From Anabaena sp. UHCC 0187 (GTDB lineage Bacteria > Cyanobacteriota > Cyanobacteriia > Cyanobacteriales > Nostocaceae): a stretch of DNA of 64,000 nucleotides. A program made the translations under genes and the position numbers. Location: assembly GCF_009712035.1 (NCBI RefSeq), contig NZ_VILB01000001.1:1-64000 (forward strand). Direction: 5' to 3'. Below, one piece after another: positions 1-9,031 of the stretch (positions are counted from its first letter, which is position 1; each line of letters opens with the position of its first letter). The notes beneath the pieces are model-generated. The model ran no database searches. It worked only from the letters and a program-made list of their open reading frames with translations, and was not told where the DNA came from.

Positions 1-294
1 GAGAGCAAATCTCCAAAATGTTTTATAATTACGGATTTTATGCGTTTATAGATGGCGAATATGAGCCGCCTACACAAAATTAACCAGACTGTCAATCTAG
101 TTTACAATTTTTTACGCTTTCTATCATAATAGGTGAAAATCTCTAATTTTGCTAGTGAACTAGAAAGAAAATTTTATTTGAGGATGGGAAGGGTAGGAAA
201 GTAGGGAAAAAATTCTTCGCAACTGACAACCGACAACTGACAACTGACTAATGACGCTAGAATGGGTTTTAAAGTGAAAATTGATTAATTCTAA
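1..294. other. Intergenic leader with heptamer repeats
   Basis: No gene is visible here. Positions 219-255 carry degenerate heptanucleotide repeats of the type CAACTGA/ACTGACA, the short tandem repeats scattered between genes of heterocystous cyanobacteria. The rest is AT-rich sequence without a convincing open frame; it presumably contains the promoter of the gene starting at 295. Confidence 0.6.
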
Positions 295-567
295 ATGTTT
301 ACCATTGACTTAAGCATCAGAAATACTGCTTTCCCCATATCAGTACAACGTAAGTCTACTGAAGATGCCGAAGCTGTCTATCAGCTAATTTTGGCAGCAA
401 TGCGTTCTGGTAATCCTGATCTTGTGGAACTCAAGTGCGAAGGCAAAACAGAGAAAAAAATTGCTGTTCGTGCTAGTGAAATTTCGGGAGTTCAGATTAT
501 CCAAAAAGATAGTGCAGCTACTAGCAGTGGTAAACCACCTGGCTTTGCTGCTTTTACTGCTGAGTAA
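295..567 (+). CDS. UPF0367 family protein (conserved cyanobacterial)
   Basis: This 90-residue soluble protein begins MFTIDLSIRNTAFPISVQRK and matches what I remember of the UPF0367 family, small proteins conserved in cyanobacteria with no assigned function. There is no signal peptide or membrane segment. The C-terminal tail (about residues 73-90) is low in complexity and rich in Ser/Gly/Ala. The ATG at 295 gives the expected family length. It lies 14 bp upstream of the ABC ATPase gene on the same strand, so the two are probably co-transcribed, although nothing in the sequence links their functions. Confidence 0.85.
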   Translation: MFTIDLSIRNTAFPISVQRKSTEDAEAVYQLILAAMRSGNPDLVELKCEGKTEKKIAVRASEISGVQIIQKDSAATSSGKPPGFAAFTAE

Positions 568-581
568 CCCAAGGTGTAAAC

Positions 582-1250
582 ATGACAGCAGTAGGCATTG
601 AAGTTAATAATTTAAACTTCTTTTGGCCTAATGGAGAGCAAGTAATCAAATCTTGCTCTCTTAAAGTACCTAAAGGTGAGTTTTGGATGCTTCTGGGGAC
701 AAATGGCAGTGGTAAATCTACGCTTCTGAGATTAATAGCAGGTTTATTAGCTCCTCAATCTGGGGAAGTTATGGTTTCACCTCCCGTTGGTTTTGTGTTC
801 CAAAATCCTGATCATCAACTAGTAATGCCAACAGTTGGTGCAGATGTGGCTTTTGGATTGGTGGCGGAAAAGTTACAACCGGCTATGGTGAAGGCTAGGG
901 TTGAGGAAGCTTTGGGGGCAGTAAATTTATTGTCTCTACAGCGACGACCTATTTATGCCCTTTCTGGGGGACAAAAACAGCGAGTGGCAATTGCTGGGGC
1001 GATCGCTCGTCATTGTGATGTTTTATTATTAGATGAACCCACTGCTTTACTAGATCCAGATAGTCAACTCGATTTAGTGGCTAGTGTGCGTAATCTCGTT
1101 AAAAGTCGCGGAATTACAGCTTTGTGGGTAACTCATCGGTTAGAAGAGTTAAATTACTGTGATGGTGCTTTTTTATTGGAAAAAGGCTGTTTAGTTGATG
1201 CCGGTGAACCAGAACGTCTTAAACAGCGATTAATTCAAGTACATCATTAG
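582..1250 (+). CDS. ABC transporter ATP-binding protein (CbiO/EcfA-like)
   Basis: A 222-residue ABC nucleotide-binding subunit. Walker A is GTNGSGKST (about residues 39-47), the Q-loop lies around GFVFQNPDHQLVMPTV, the signature is LSGGQKQRV, Walker B is VLLLDEPTALLDPDS, and the switch histidine is in VTHRLEE. The FQNPDHQLV stretch is typical of energy-coupling-factor/CbiO-type ATPases that drive vitamin or metal uptake. No permease or substrate-binding gene is adjacent, so the substrate is unknown; ECF ATPases are often shared by distant S components. It follows the UPF0367 gene by 14 bp and is closed by a strong terminator at 1332-1376. Confidence 0.85.
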   Translation: MTAVGIEVNNLNFFWPNGEQVIKSCSLKVPKGEFWMLLGTNGSGKSTLLRLIAGLLAPQSGEVMVSPPVGFVFQNPDHQLVMPTVGADVAFGLVAEKLQPAMVKARVEEALGAVNLLSLQRRPIYALSGGQKQRVAIAGAIARHCDVLLLDEPTALLDPDSQLDLVASVRNLVKSRGITALWVTHRLEELNYCDGAFLLEKGCLVDAGEPERLKQRLIQVHH

Positions 1251-1612
1251 GTTTAGTAGGAGTCAGGAGTCAGGAGTCAGAAAAAAGAAGAAGAAAGAAG
1301 AAGTAAAAGCCCTAATTTTGAGAAATTTTTGACCAGATGCCAGAATACAGGATGCTGTATAGGTATCTGGTTTTTTAATATAGCGAAATATAAAATTTTG
1401 CAGATTGGGAAAAAATATTTTTTATAGAAAACAACTTCAGCAATCCTTATTTTTAGAGGCGTTTTCGGAATTAAGGCTTCTATCTTAGGGTCTAATTTTG
1501 ATTGAAAGAAGCATTTTTTATTTTTTGTAGCATGGGGTTACAAGCAATGCTTCATTTACTATAAGTCTTATGAATGATTTTTGTTAACTCTAGATAATTG
1601 TGATTAAAAACC
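1251..1612. other. Intergenic: heptamer repeat, terminator, promoter region
   Basis: Just after the ABC gene there are three GGAGTCA heptamers (about 1259-1280). A factor-independent terminator follows at 1332-1376. The remaining AT-rich 230 bp presumably holds the promoter of the NYN-domain gene at 1613; I see no further gene. Confidence 0.5.
1332..1376 (+). terminator. Rho-independent terminator after ABC ATPase gene
   Basis: A ten-pair stem ACCAGATGCC/GGTATCTGGT (one G-U pair) encloses a second stem ATACAG/CTGTAT, and six T residues follow at 1371-1376. It sits about 80 bp past the stop of the ABC ATPase gene and would end that transcript. Confidence 0.8.
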
Positions 1613-2161
1613 ATGTCTCGTTCCATAGTCCCGGCCGTTCTCTTAGTAGACGGTTACAATATTATAGGCGCTTGGCCTTGCTTGATAAAAACCCGTGATC
1701 ATGCCGGACTTGAGGCTGCACGGGGTGAGTTGGTGGAAGCAATGACTAATTATAGTGCTTTCCAAGGTTATGAAACTCAGGTGGTGTTTGATGCTCAATA
1801 TCAAAACACTCCTAGCAACAGAGAAACTATTACAGATTTTTTAACAGTACATTATACGGATTTTGGCCAGACCGCAGACACATATATAGAAAAAACCTGT
1901 GCGTCTCTCCGTCACCAAATAGCCCAATCTTTACTTTCTCGCATGATTGTCGCTACATCAGATCGGGCGCAGCAATTAACAGTTCAGGGGTATGGGGCTG
2001 AATGGTTGTCAGCGCATCAACTATGCGGGGAAGTGGAAACTACTGTTTGTCGGATGCGCCATAGGTATCAGTCGCAAAAAAAACCCAAAAGTAGATTTCT
2101 GGTGAATGGGATTGATGCTAAAGCCAGACAACGGCTAACGGAATTACGGATGGGATTATAG
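1613..2161 (+). CDS. NYN domain protein (YacP/Rae1-like)
   Basis: A 182-residue protein of the NYN (DUF901/YacP) family of PIN-fold ribonucleases. The N-terminal LLVDGYNIIGAWP supplies the first acidic residue of the PIN-like active site, VVFDAQYQ and the following acidic residues fit the second part, and MIVATSDRAQQ gives the conserved TSD block. The Bacillus relative Rae1 cleaves ribosome-associated mRNA; whether this protein does the same is inference. The C-terminus (residues 150-182) is basic, as in RNA-binding tails. It is a single gene with its own promoter region, followed by tRNA-Asn. Confidence 0.8.
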   Translation: MSRSIVPAVLLVDGYNIIGAWPCLIKTRDHAGLEAARGELVEAMTNYSAFQGYETQVVFDAQYQNTPSNRETITDFLTVHYTDFGQTADTYIEKTCASLRHQIAQSLLSRMIVATSDRAQQLTVQGYGAEWLSAHQLCGEVETTVCRMRHRYQSQKKPKSRFLVNGIDAKARQRLTELRMGL

Positions 2162-2320
2162 ATTTTATAATTCTAAAATCTCTGAATATCACTGCTGGAA
2201 AGGGTTTGGGGTATTAAAAATGAAAGGTTTCAGCAGCAACCAAAAAAAAGTTAAAAAAATTTTCCAAAACCACTTGCATTAATTTGGATTTCGGTTTATT
2301 ATAGCTAAAGTTAAGAGCGT

Positions 2321-2392
<72 letters not shown>

Positions 2393-2411
2393 TTTAAATA
2401 AATAAAAGATG

Positions 2412-2440
2412 AAGCATGAGGTTTTCCACTTCATGCTTTT
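2412..2440 (+). terminator. Terminator after tRNA-Asn
   Basis: The inverted repeat AAGCATGA/TCATGCTT with an 11-nt loop is followed by a short T-rich run. It lies 20 bp past the tRNA-Asn and fits as its terminator. Confidence 0.6.
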
Positions 2441-2663
2441 GATTTTGTATGTAAACAAATATTAAGACTGGTTGGTAAATCAGCTACTGAAGCACGACAA
2501 AAAAATAAAACTAAGAATTAATTCAAGCTTGAGGGTAGGGGTTTAATCCAGGTTAATCTCCTACAATACTTTAATTGCACCTAGCTACTTACTTCTTGTT
2601 CTCTATTCACTTTATTAAGATTGGTTTAATGGTTAATTGTTTAAATAGATTTATTGATCTTTT

Positions 2664-3143
2664 TTGGAAAATACCATGCCACAGCGGATAATTATAGAAG
2701 TTAATAGTTGGTTCAAACGGGATAGAATTGTCCGTAACTTAGAATTTTTTCAGGATATTATTGTGATCTCCCTTTGCGTAAGTTTATTTTGTGTCATGCT
2801 TATGCGATTAGGAGATATGTTTTTATCATTTTTACATCCATTAGATTTACGACAAGTAACATCCGATATTTTATTTATTTTGATATTAGTAGAATTGTTT
2901 CGGTTATTAGTTGATTACCTACAAGAAAGGAGTATATCTGTAGGTGCAGCCGTAGAAATTACCATTGTTTCAGCTTTACGAGAGGTAATTTTACGTGGTG
3001 TATTAGAAATTTCCCGTGATCAACTTTTTGGACTTTCTGTATTTTTACTAGTTTTAGCAGGAATTTTTCTGGCTTTACCTTGGATGCCTCGTTTATTAGA
3101 ACAGGTAAAAATTACCAAACATGAAACAGTAGAACCAGAGTGA
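2664..3143 (+). CDS. PsiE-like phosphate-starvation-inducible membrane protein
   Basis: A 159-residue integral membrane protein resembling the phosphate-starvation-inducible PsiE family. About four hydrophobic helices can be seen: residues 28-55 (FFQDIIVISLCVSLF and on), 66-90, 95-115 and 122-145. A basic amphipathic start (KRDRIVRNLEFFQ) precedes the first. The family has no established biochemical role; E. coli psiE is controlled by PhoB and CRP. The start could also be the ATG four codons further in (MPQRII). It stands alone between the tRNA terminator and the permease gene. Confidence 0.75.
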   Translation: MENTMPQRIIIEVNSWFKRDRIVRNLEFFQDIIVISLCVSLFCVMLMRLGDMFLSFLHPLDLRQVTSDILFILILVELFRLLVDYLQERSISVGAAVEITIVSALREVILRGVLEISRDQLFGLSVFLLVLAGIFLALPWMPRLLEQVKITKHETVEPE

Positions 3144-3320
3144 TAATTCTATTGGGCAATAGGGAAGAGGATAATTTTACCAATTCCCAATTCCCTCATG
3201 ATAAATTTATATGATTAAAGGAGAATTTAAATCCACTCCAATTTGGATCTAATCTCTAGATAATTGCCTGATATGCTGATAACAAGATCCCATAATTACC
3301 AAAACTTTATCCTCAAATAG

Positions 3321-4247
3321 ATGTATATGTCTCAATTAACATCAAAAAAATGGATTTTAATTCAACAGAAAATTACTCCGTATTTATTTTTATTGCCCGC
3401 TTTACTGATATTAACAGCCACTGTTTTTTGGCCAGCAATTCAAGCCTTTTATCTGAGCTTTACTAGCTATGAAAATATAGGAGATCCTCCCCAGTGGATT
3501 GGCTTGAAAAACTTTTTGCGTTTATCGAAAGATCCTGTTTTTTGGCAAACTTTACAAAACACATTTCTTTATCTGATTGGTGTTGTGCCAATTTTAGTAT
3601 TTTTCCCCTTAATTTTAGCAATTTTAGTCAATCAAAAACTGCGGGGAATGAATTGGTTCAGAACAGCATATTATACCCCAGTCGTAATTTCTATGGTTGT
3701 GGCAGGGATAGCTTGGAAATGGTTATATGCAGAAAACGGATTACTCAACCAAATCCTCAAAATTTTAGGGATTTTTCCCGACGGAATACCTTGGCTAACA
3801 AGTCCAGATAAAATCTTGGGAATTGTCCCCATTTCCCTAGCTAGTATTATGGCTGTAACTATTTGGAAAGGACTAGGCTACTACATGGTGATTTATTTAG
3901 CTGGATTACAAGCTATTCCCGCTGATATCTATGAAGCGGCTGCTATTGATGGTTCAGATCATATTCGTAAACATTGGGATATTACCCTACCATTAATGAA
4001 ACCTTATTTAGCTTTAGTAGCCGTAATTTCTGCCATTGCTGCCACTAAAGTTTTTGAAGAAGTTTATATCATGACTCAAGGCGGACCTCTGAATAGTTCT
4101 AAGACAATTGTTTATTATTTGTATGAGCAAGCATTTGGTAATTTAGAAATTAGCTATGCTTGTACAATTGGTTTGGTGCTATTTTTAATTATCTTAGGTT
4201 TATCAATTTTGCGATTAGTGGTCAATCAGCAAGATGGTAATTGGTAA
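3321..4247 (+). CDS. Carbohydrate ABC transporter permease (MalF/UgpA type)
   Basis: A 308-residue inner-membrane permease with about six transmembrane helices. It has the cytoplasmic EAA loop YEAAAIDGSDHIRKHWDITL (about residues 203-222), which docks on the ATPase. PYLFLLPALLIL at the N-terminus and the YTPVVISMVVAGIAWKW segment are typical of the MalF/UgpA/LacF branch of sugar permeases. No partner permease (MalG type), binding protein or ATPase lies beside it, so the complex must be assembled from genes elsewhere. The gene converges on ruvC with only 9 bp between the stops. Confidence 0.88.
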   Translation: MYMSQLTSKKWILIQQKITPYLFLLPALLILTATVFWPAIQAFYLSFTSYENIGDPPQWIGLKNFLRLSKDPVFWQTLQNTFLYLIGVVPILVFFPLILAILVNQKLRGMNWFRTAYYTPVVISMVVAGIAWKWLYAENGLLNQILKILGIFPDGIPWLTSPDKILGIVPISLASIMAVTIWKGLGYYMVIYLAGLQAIPADIYEAAAIDGSDHIRKHWDITLPLMKPYLALVAVISAIAATKVFEEVYIMTQGGPLNSSKTIVYYLYEQAFGNLEISYACTIGLVLFLIILGLSILRLVVNQQDGNW

Positions 4248-4256
4248 TTGTCAATC

Positions 4257-4748
4257 TCACAACTGGAATGAAGCCGTTAGTGCCACCGCTAAAGCATCAG
4301 CCGCATCATCTGGCCGAGGAATTTCATCTAAATCCAACTCCCGCATTACAGCCTCTTGGACTTCTGCCTTATCTGCTTTACCATAATTCGTTAAAGCTTG
4401 CTTAATTTGGGGTGGTGCAAATTCCACATAAGGCAGCTTACGCTGTCCCAAAACTAACATCAGGACACCTCTAGCCTGGGCTACAATAATGGTATTTGCC
4501 ATCCGATAAAAAAATAATTTTTCAATTGCCACCAAATCTGGCTGTAAGTCCTCCATCACAGTGTGTAAATCGTCAAATAAAATACATAGTCGCTGAGTCA
4601 TTTCCGTATCGGCAGAAGTACGAATTACGCCAAAATCTACCATCTCTACCGTTGTTTCTTGTCCTTGAGTTTGACTTTGTTGCCAATTAATTGCCCCAAA
4701 ACCCACAGTTGCCAGTCCTGGATCTATTCCTAAGATGCGTTTTTTCAT
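4257..4748 (-). CDS. ruvC: Crossover junction endodeoxyribonuclease RuvC
   Basis: RuvC resolves Holliday junctions with RuvAB during recombinational repair. The RNase H-fold catalytic acids are visible: Asp in [15 protein letters not shown], Glu in LVAIEKLFF, and the Asp pair in [13 protein letters not shown] near the C-terminus. I chose the ATG at 4748 (MKKRILGID) rather than the upstream start at 4781, because the extra 11 residues are not part of the family core; this gives 163 residues, the usual RuvC length. The gene is convergent with the sugar permease gene. Confidence 0.95.
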   Translation of the reverse strand: MKKRILGIDPGLATVGFGAINWQQSQTQGQETTVEMVDFGVIRTSADTEMTQRLCILFDDLHTVMEDLQPDLVAIEKLFFYRMANTIIVAQARGVLMLVLGQRKLPYVEFAPPQIKQALTNYGKADKAEVQEAVMRELDLDEIPRPDDAADALAVALTASFQL

Positions 4749-4894
4749 AAAGTTCACTTTTATTAACTTGGTAAGAGGCAAGAGGCACGAAAATATGAAG
4801 TAATGAATAAATCTTATAGTTTCTCCCTAATCTTTAAGGCAAGTGATGTAAAGTTTCTGTTAAATATTGTTTGTACCAACGTTCCCTATTAGGT

Positions 4895-6268
4895 ATGTTT
4901 ATCGGTTTCCTGAAACAGGCCATTAATTCGCTACAACTCCAGTCCCACAGCCGCACTTCCTATCGGGTTAACCAATGGTTCAAATGGTTATCCCCTGGAT
5001 TAGCGGTGAAACGCTGGTTGCTTATCACTGTTGGGGGTGTTGTCTTAGCCAGTTTGGGGTTGGCTATTTGGGTAAAATTAACCCCCATTTTTTGGATACT
5101 AGAGTTACTGAAAGGTTTTTTAGCATTCCTCGCCGACATTTTACCCAACTATATCAGCGGTCCCTTACTGCTTATATTTGGTGTCATGTTAGTGCTGTGG
5201 GGACAATCCCGCACAGTCGGTTCAATTACAGAAGTGTTAAGACCTGGAGTTAATGAAGAGGAATTAATAGATGTCCTCTTGGCACATCGTCGCTTATACC
5301 GAGGTCCCAAAATCGTAGTTGTTGGTGGTGGGACTGGACTTTCAACTTTACTCAGAGGCTTAAAAACCTACAGTGCTAATATTACTGCTATTGTCACCGT
5401 AGCAGATGATGGCGGTTCTTCTGGGAGGTTGCGGGAAGAATTTGGCGTTTTACCACCTGGAGATATCCGCAATTGTTTAGCAGCGCTGGCAGATGAAGAA
5501 AAATTACTGACAGAATTATTTCAATATCGTTTTCGGGCAGGAGATGGCTTAACAGGTCACAGTTTTGGTAATTTATTTTTAACTGCCATGACTGATATTA
5601 CTGGGGATTTGGAACAAGCGATCGCTGCTAGTTCTAAAGTCTTAGCGGTGAGAGGACAAGTTTTACCTGCTACCCTTAGCGATGTCCGTCTCTGGGCAGA
5701 ATTAACCGATGGCCGCCGCATTGAGGGTGAGTCGAATATTCCCAAAGCTGCGGGAAAAATCGTCAAAATTGGCTGTATTCCTGAAAATCCCCCCGCAGTT
5801 CCCGCCGCAATTAAAGCCATTAAAGAAGCTGATTACATTATTATTGGTCCGGGTAGTCTTTATACAAGTTTAATTCCTAATTTATTAGTTGGAGAAATTG
5901 CCGATGCGATCGCCGCTACTAATGTACCCCGCATTTACATCTGCAATATCATGACTCAACCAGGAGAAACTGATGGATATAGCGTTGCTGAACATATTCA
6001 AGCCATAGATGATGCTTGTGGCAATAGAAGGTTATTCGATGCCGTATTAGTTCATAAAAAAACACCCTCAGCCCAAGCCCTGATCCGTTATGCCCAACAA
6101 AATGCCCATCCAGTGTTTTTGGATAGAGAAGCTGTCACCCAATTAGGACGGCGATTAGTTCCTGCTAATATTTTATTTGAAGATGAAAATGGTGCTGTTC
6201 GCCATGATCCGCAGAGACTAGCCAAGGTTTTATTAAAATGGTATAGTGGAGCGCATCACGGGAAGTAA
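4895..6268 (+). CDS. YvcK/CofD-like gluconeogenesis factor family protein
   Basis: The C-terminal 330 residues match the YvcK (CofD-like) family, UDP-sugar-binding proteins needed for carbon-flux and cell-wall homeostasis in Bacillus. The nucleotide-binding [16 protein letters not shown], the [17 protein letters not shown] block, [13 protein letters not shown] and the HSFGNLFL motif are all present. In front lie about 120 residues with two transmembrane helices ([20 protein letters not shown] and [18 protein letters not shown]), absent from Bacillus YvcK, so this version is membrane-anchored. I start at the ATG at 4895 rather than the TTG at 4871. Confidence 0.88.
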   Translation: MFIGFLKQAINSLQLQSHSRTSYRVNQWFKWLSPGLAVKRWLLITVGGVVLASLGLAIWVKLTPIFWILELLKGFLAFLADILPNYISGPLLLIFGVMLVLWGQSRTVGSITEVLRPGVNEEELIDVLLAHRRLYRGPKIVVVGGGTGLSTLLRGLKTYSANITAIVTVADDGGSSGRLREEFGVLPPGDIRNCLAALADEEKLLTELFQYRFRAGDGLTGHSFGNLFLTAMTDITGDLEQAIAASSKVLAVRGQVLPATLSDVRLWAELTDGRRIEGESNIPKAAGKIVKIGCIPENPPAVPAAIKAIKEADYIIIGPGSLYTSLIPNLLVGEIADAIAATNVPRIYICNIMTQPGETDGYSVAEHIQAIDDACGNRRLFDAVLVHKKTPSAQALIRYAQQNAHPVFLDREAVTQLGRRLVPANILFEDENGAVRHDPQRLAKVLLKWYSGAHHGK

Positions 6269-6269
6269 G

Positions 6270-6320
6270 GACTGGGGACTGGGGACTGGGTTGAATTTTA
6301 CCAATGACCAATGACCAATG
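6270..6320. repeat. Two heptanucleotide tandem repeat arrays
   Basis: Directly after the YvcK stop there are three copies of GGGGACT (6270-6290). About ten bases later come three copies of CAATGAC (about 6300-6320). The last CAATGAC unit contains the ATG used as the start of tsaE, so the repeat supplies the start codon. Confidence 0.8.
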
Positions 6321-6749
6321 ACTAAAATTTTCCTTGCTGACATAGAAGCGACACAGCAATTAGGTATTACCCTTGGGGAAACTTTAACTGCTGGAAGTGT
6401 GATTTTATTAGAAGGTGATTTAGGTGCGGGGAAAACTACCTTAGTGCAAGGGATTGGTAAAGGTTTGGGGATAATTGATTCTATTGTCAGTCCTACCTTT
6501 ACTCTCATTAATGAGTACCCAGAAGGACGCATTCCCCTTTATCACTTAGATTTATACCGCCTAGAACCTCAAGAAGTGACTGGGTTGAACCTAGAAAGCT
6601 ACTGGGAAGGGATAGAAGTAATACCAGGAATCGTGGCCATTGAATGGGCTGAACGAATGCCATATTTACCAGATAGTTATTTAAAAGTATGTTTAAACTA
6701 TGGTGAAAATGGCTCACGTCAAGCCGAAATTATGACTGTAAATTGTTAA
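6318..6749 (+). CDS. tsaE: tRNA threonylcarbamoyladenosine ATPase TsaE
   Basis: TsaE (YjeE) is the P-loop ATPase that works with TsaB and TsaD to make t6A37 in tRNAs reading ANN codons. Walker A is LEGDLGAGKTTLVQGIGKGL (about residues 32-51), followed by the family motif SPTFTLINEY and HLDLYRL. IVAIEWAERMP is the conserved Glu/Trp block. Length (143 aa) is normal. The start ATG lies in a CAATGAC heptamer array; earlier heptamer ATGs run into stops, so 6318 is the usable one. It is convergent with pyrC. Confidence 0.93.
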   Translation: MTKIFLADIEATQQLGITLGETLTAGSVILLEGDLGAGKTTLVQGIGKGLGIIDSIVSPTFTLINEYPEGRIPLYHLDLYRLEPQEVTGLNLESYWEGIEVIPGIVAIEWAERMPYLPDSYLKVCLNYGENGSRQAEIMTVNC

Positions 6750-6770
6750 GTATTAACAACTGACAACTAA

Positions 6771-8090
6771 CTATGAAAAAGTTAAAGCTTGTCCGCGAAC
6801 TTGGGTATTTATCTGCCCTTGATCATAAACAATTTCACCGCCGACAATTGTTGTTACAGGCCAACCTGTTAAATTCCAACCTTCAAAGGAACTCCAACCA
6901 CACTTGCTGATAACTTCTTCCCGTTTAACTTCACGGTAATTTTTTAAATCTACCAAAACTAAATCCGCATCGTAACCGGGCGTAATTTCTCCCTTGTTGG
7001 CAATACCATAGGCTACAGCTACGGCTTTAGACATCCATTGCACAACTTGGGCAACAGTACACTTCCCATCCATTGCAGCGGTTAACATTAAAGGTAAAGA
7101 AGTTTCTACACCCGGCATTCCTGAAGGGGTGTTGGGGTAAGTTTGGGCTTTTTCCTCTAGAGTATGGGGGGCGTGGTCAGTGGCAATGAAGTCAATGATA
7201 CCATCACGTAGAGCTTGCCAGAGAACTTCATTATCATGGGGCGATCGCAATGGTGGATTCATTTGCGCTAAACTACCAATAGTTTTATAAGCATTAGTAT
7301 TCAAAAGTAAATGTTGGGGTGTCACCTCTGCCGTTACCCAACTCGGTTTATCCTCACGCAGTAAATCCGCTTCCTCTGCTGTGGACATATGGAGGATATG
7401 TAACCGTCTTTGATACTTTTTAGAAAGTTTTAATGCTAATTGGGTGGCTAACAAAGCAGCTAGATTATCTTGAATTTGGGAATGAACAGCCAGATCTGTA
7501 ATACCCGCAAACTCCTGTTTTCGTTGCTTAATTCTGGCTTGATCTTCCGCATGAACAGCAATTAAACGGCTTCCTTTCGCAAAAATCGCCTCTAGAGAGT
7601 CTTCCTGACTCACCAACAAATCTCCGTGCATTGACCCCATAAAAATCTTAATTCCCGGAGTTGGCTGGGCAGAGAGTAAATCTGGTAGATTATCGGCCGT
7701 AGCTCCAATAAAAAAGCCATAATTAACTAAGCACTTCTGGGCAGCCCGTTGTAACTTGTCATCTAAAGCTGATTGGCTAATGGTTAAAGGTCTTGTATTG
7801 GGCATTTCTAAAAAGGAAGTCACACCCCCCTTAGCGCAAGCACAACTAGCAGTAAACAAATCTTCCTTGTATTCTAGTCCTGGTTCACGGAAATGCACCT
7901 GGGGGTCAATTACGCCAGGCAACAAAGTTAATCCTTGTGCGTCAATCTCACGGGTGGGTGTGGCATTAGTGATTTCTTGTCCTACCTGAACTATTTGCCT
8001 TCCCTGGGTTAGCACATCGCCAATCATTGACTCACCATTGGGTAAAATAATTTCAGCGTGGCGAATCAGTAAACTTTGTGGAGTTGACAT
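6771..8090 (-). CDS. pyrC: Dihydroorotase
   Basis: A 439-residue amidohydrolase that closes carbamoyl-aspartate to dihydroorotate in pyrimidine synthesis. Metal and substrate motifs are present: DPQVHFREPGLEYKED (the HxH variant seen in class I dihydroorotases), EMPNTRP, the metal-binding HILHMST block, and IATDHAPHT with the catalytic Asp. Downstream, SGMPGVET is also typical. Allantoinase and hydantoinase relatives share the fold, but the FREPG and MPNT motifs favour dihydroorotase. It is convergent with tsaE. Confidence 0.9.
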   Translation of the reverse strand: MSTPQSLLIRHAEIILPNGESMIGDVLTQGRQIVQVGQEITNATPTREIDAQGLTLLPGVIDPQVHFREPGLEYKEDLFTASCACAKGGVTSFLEMPNTRPLTISQSALDDKLQRAAQKCLVNYGFFIGATADNLPDLLSAQPTPGIKIFMGSMHGDLLVSQEDSLEAIFAKGSRLIAVHAEDQARIKQRKQEFAGITDLAVHSQIQDNLAALLATQLALKLSKKYQRRLHILHMSTAEEADLLREDKPSWVTAEVTPQHLLLNTNAYKTIGSLAQMNPPLRSPHDNEVLWQALRDGIIDFIATDHAPHTLEEKAQTYPNTPSGMPGVETSLPLMLTAAMDGKCTVAQVVQWMSKAVAVAYGIANKGEITPGYDADLVLVDLKNYREVKREEVISKCGWSSFEGWNLTGWPVTTIVGGEIVYDQGQINTQVRGQALTFS

Positions 8091-8373
8091 GGATTTAAAA
8101 GTTTTAAGTATAAAGGGACTATTTATGGATCATAGATAACTTTTCCTTTAAGGTAAACTTAATCTCCACGAAGAATCGGCGATTTTGGTTTTGTGTTAAA
8201 AAATGTTTATCATCAAGTAAGCTAAAAACCTTAGTATTTGTAGTTGAATAAAAGAAAAACACTAGATTTTTTACTTTATTTACCTACCATCTGCTACATC
8301 TCGTTAAGATTAATAATATCAAGTCTATCTGTCTGAGTTCAATACTAGTCTCTTAACATACTTCAACAATTTC

Positions 8374-9030
8374 ATGCAAAATCAAGCGTCTGATAAAAAC
8401 TCTAGCCAAGAACCCGATAATTCCTGGATGGTAGAGCTAGGTAAAACGATGATCTTGAGTATCTTTCTGGCTCTAGGAATTCGTACCTTTGTCGCCGAAG
8501 CCCGTTGGATTCCCACTGGTTCTATGGAACCAACTCTACATGGTGTCAAAGACCAGTGGAAAGCAGACAAGATTATTGTTGATAAAGTGAAGTATAAATT
8601 TTCTAATCCTGAACGAGGAGATATAGTAGTATTTTTACCACCACAAGAAATACAGAATAATCCTGAACGGGAAGCATTTATTAAAAGAGTAATTGGTTTA
8701 CCTGGAGAAAAAGTAGAACTGAGAGAGGGCAAAGTATATGTCAATAGCAAGCCCCTACAGGAAGATGTTTACCTATCCTCCTCTGTGCGGACATTCGTTG
8801 AAGCTTGCAATAGTAGCGGACTCCAACCTCCTTTCTTGGCTCAACCGGAAATTATTCCGCAAAATTCCTACTTAATGCTCGGTGATAACCGTCCTAGCAG
8901 TTATGATGGGCGCTGTTGGGGTGTTGTTACCCGTAGTAATATTATTGGTCGGGCTGTAGTTCGTTTTTGGCCGCTTGATAGAATGGGTGCAATTGATAAA
9001 TCTCCTGCCTATTCATCTCCAAAGCCATGA
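8374..9030 (+). CDS. lepB: Signal peptidase I
   Basis: A 218-residue type I signal peptidase, anchored by one N-terminal membrane helix (MILSIFLALGIRTFVAEA). The catalytic Ser is in IPTGSMEPTLHG and the general-base Lys in AFIKRVIGLPGE; box E is LMLGDNRPSSYDGRCWG. It releases secreted and thylakoid-lumen proteins from their signal peptides. An unusual Cys-containing loop (FVEACNSSGLQPPF) separates boxes D and E, as in other cyanobacterial copies. The stop codon is one base from the start of the MOSC gene, suggesting coupled translation. Confidence 0.95.
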   Translation: MQNQASDKNSSQEPDNSWMVELGKTMILSIFLALGIRTFVAEARWIPTGSMEPTLHGVKDQWKADKIIVDKVKYKFSNPERGDIVVFLPPQEIQNNPEREAFIKRVIGLPGEKVELREGKVYVNSKPLQEDVYLSSSVRTFVEACNSSGLQPPFLAQPEIIPQNSYLMLGDNRPSSYDGRCWGVVTRSNIIGRAVVRFWPLDRMGAIDKSPAYSSPKP

Positions 9031-9031
9031 A

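Noticed and set aside
6270-6320. Possible CRISPR array from short regular repeats
   Set aside because: Units are seven bases and contiguous, with no spacers; these are heptamer tandem repeats. No CRISPR array or cas gene was seen in the window.
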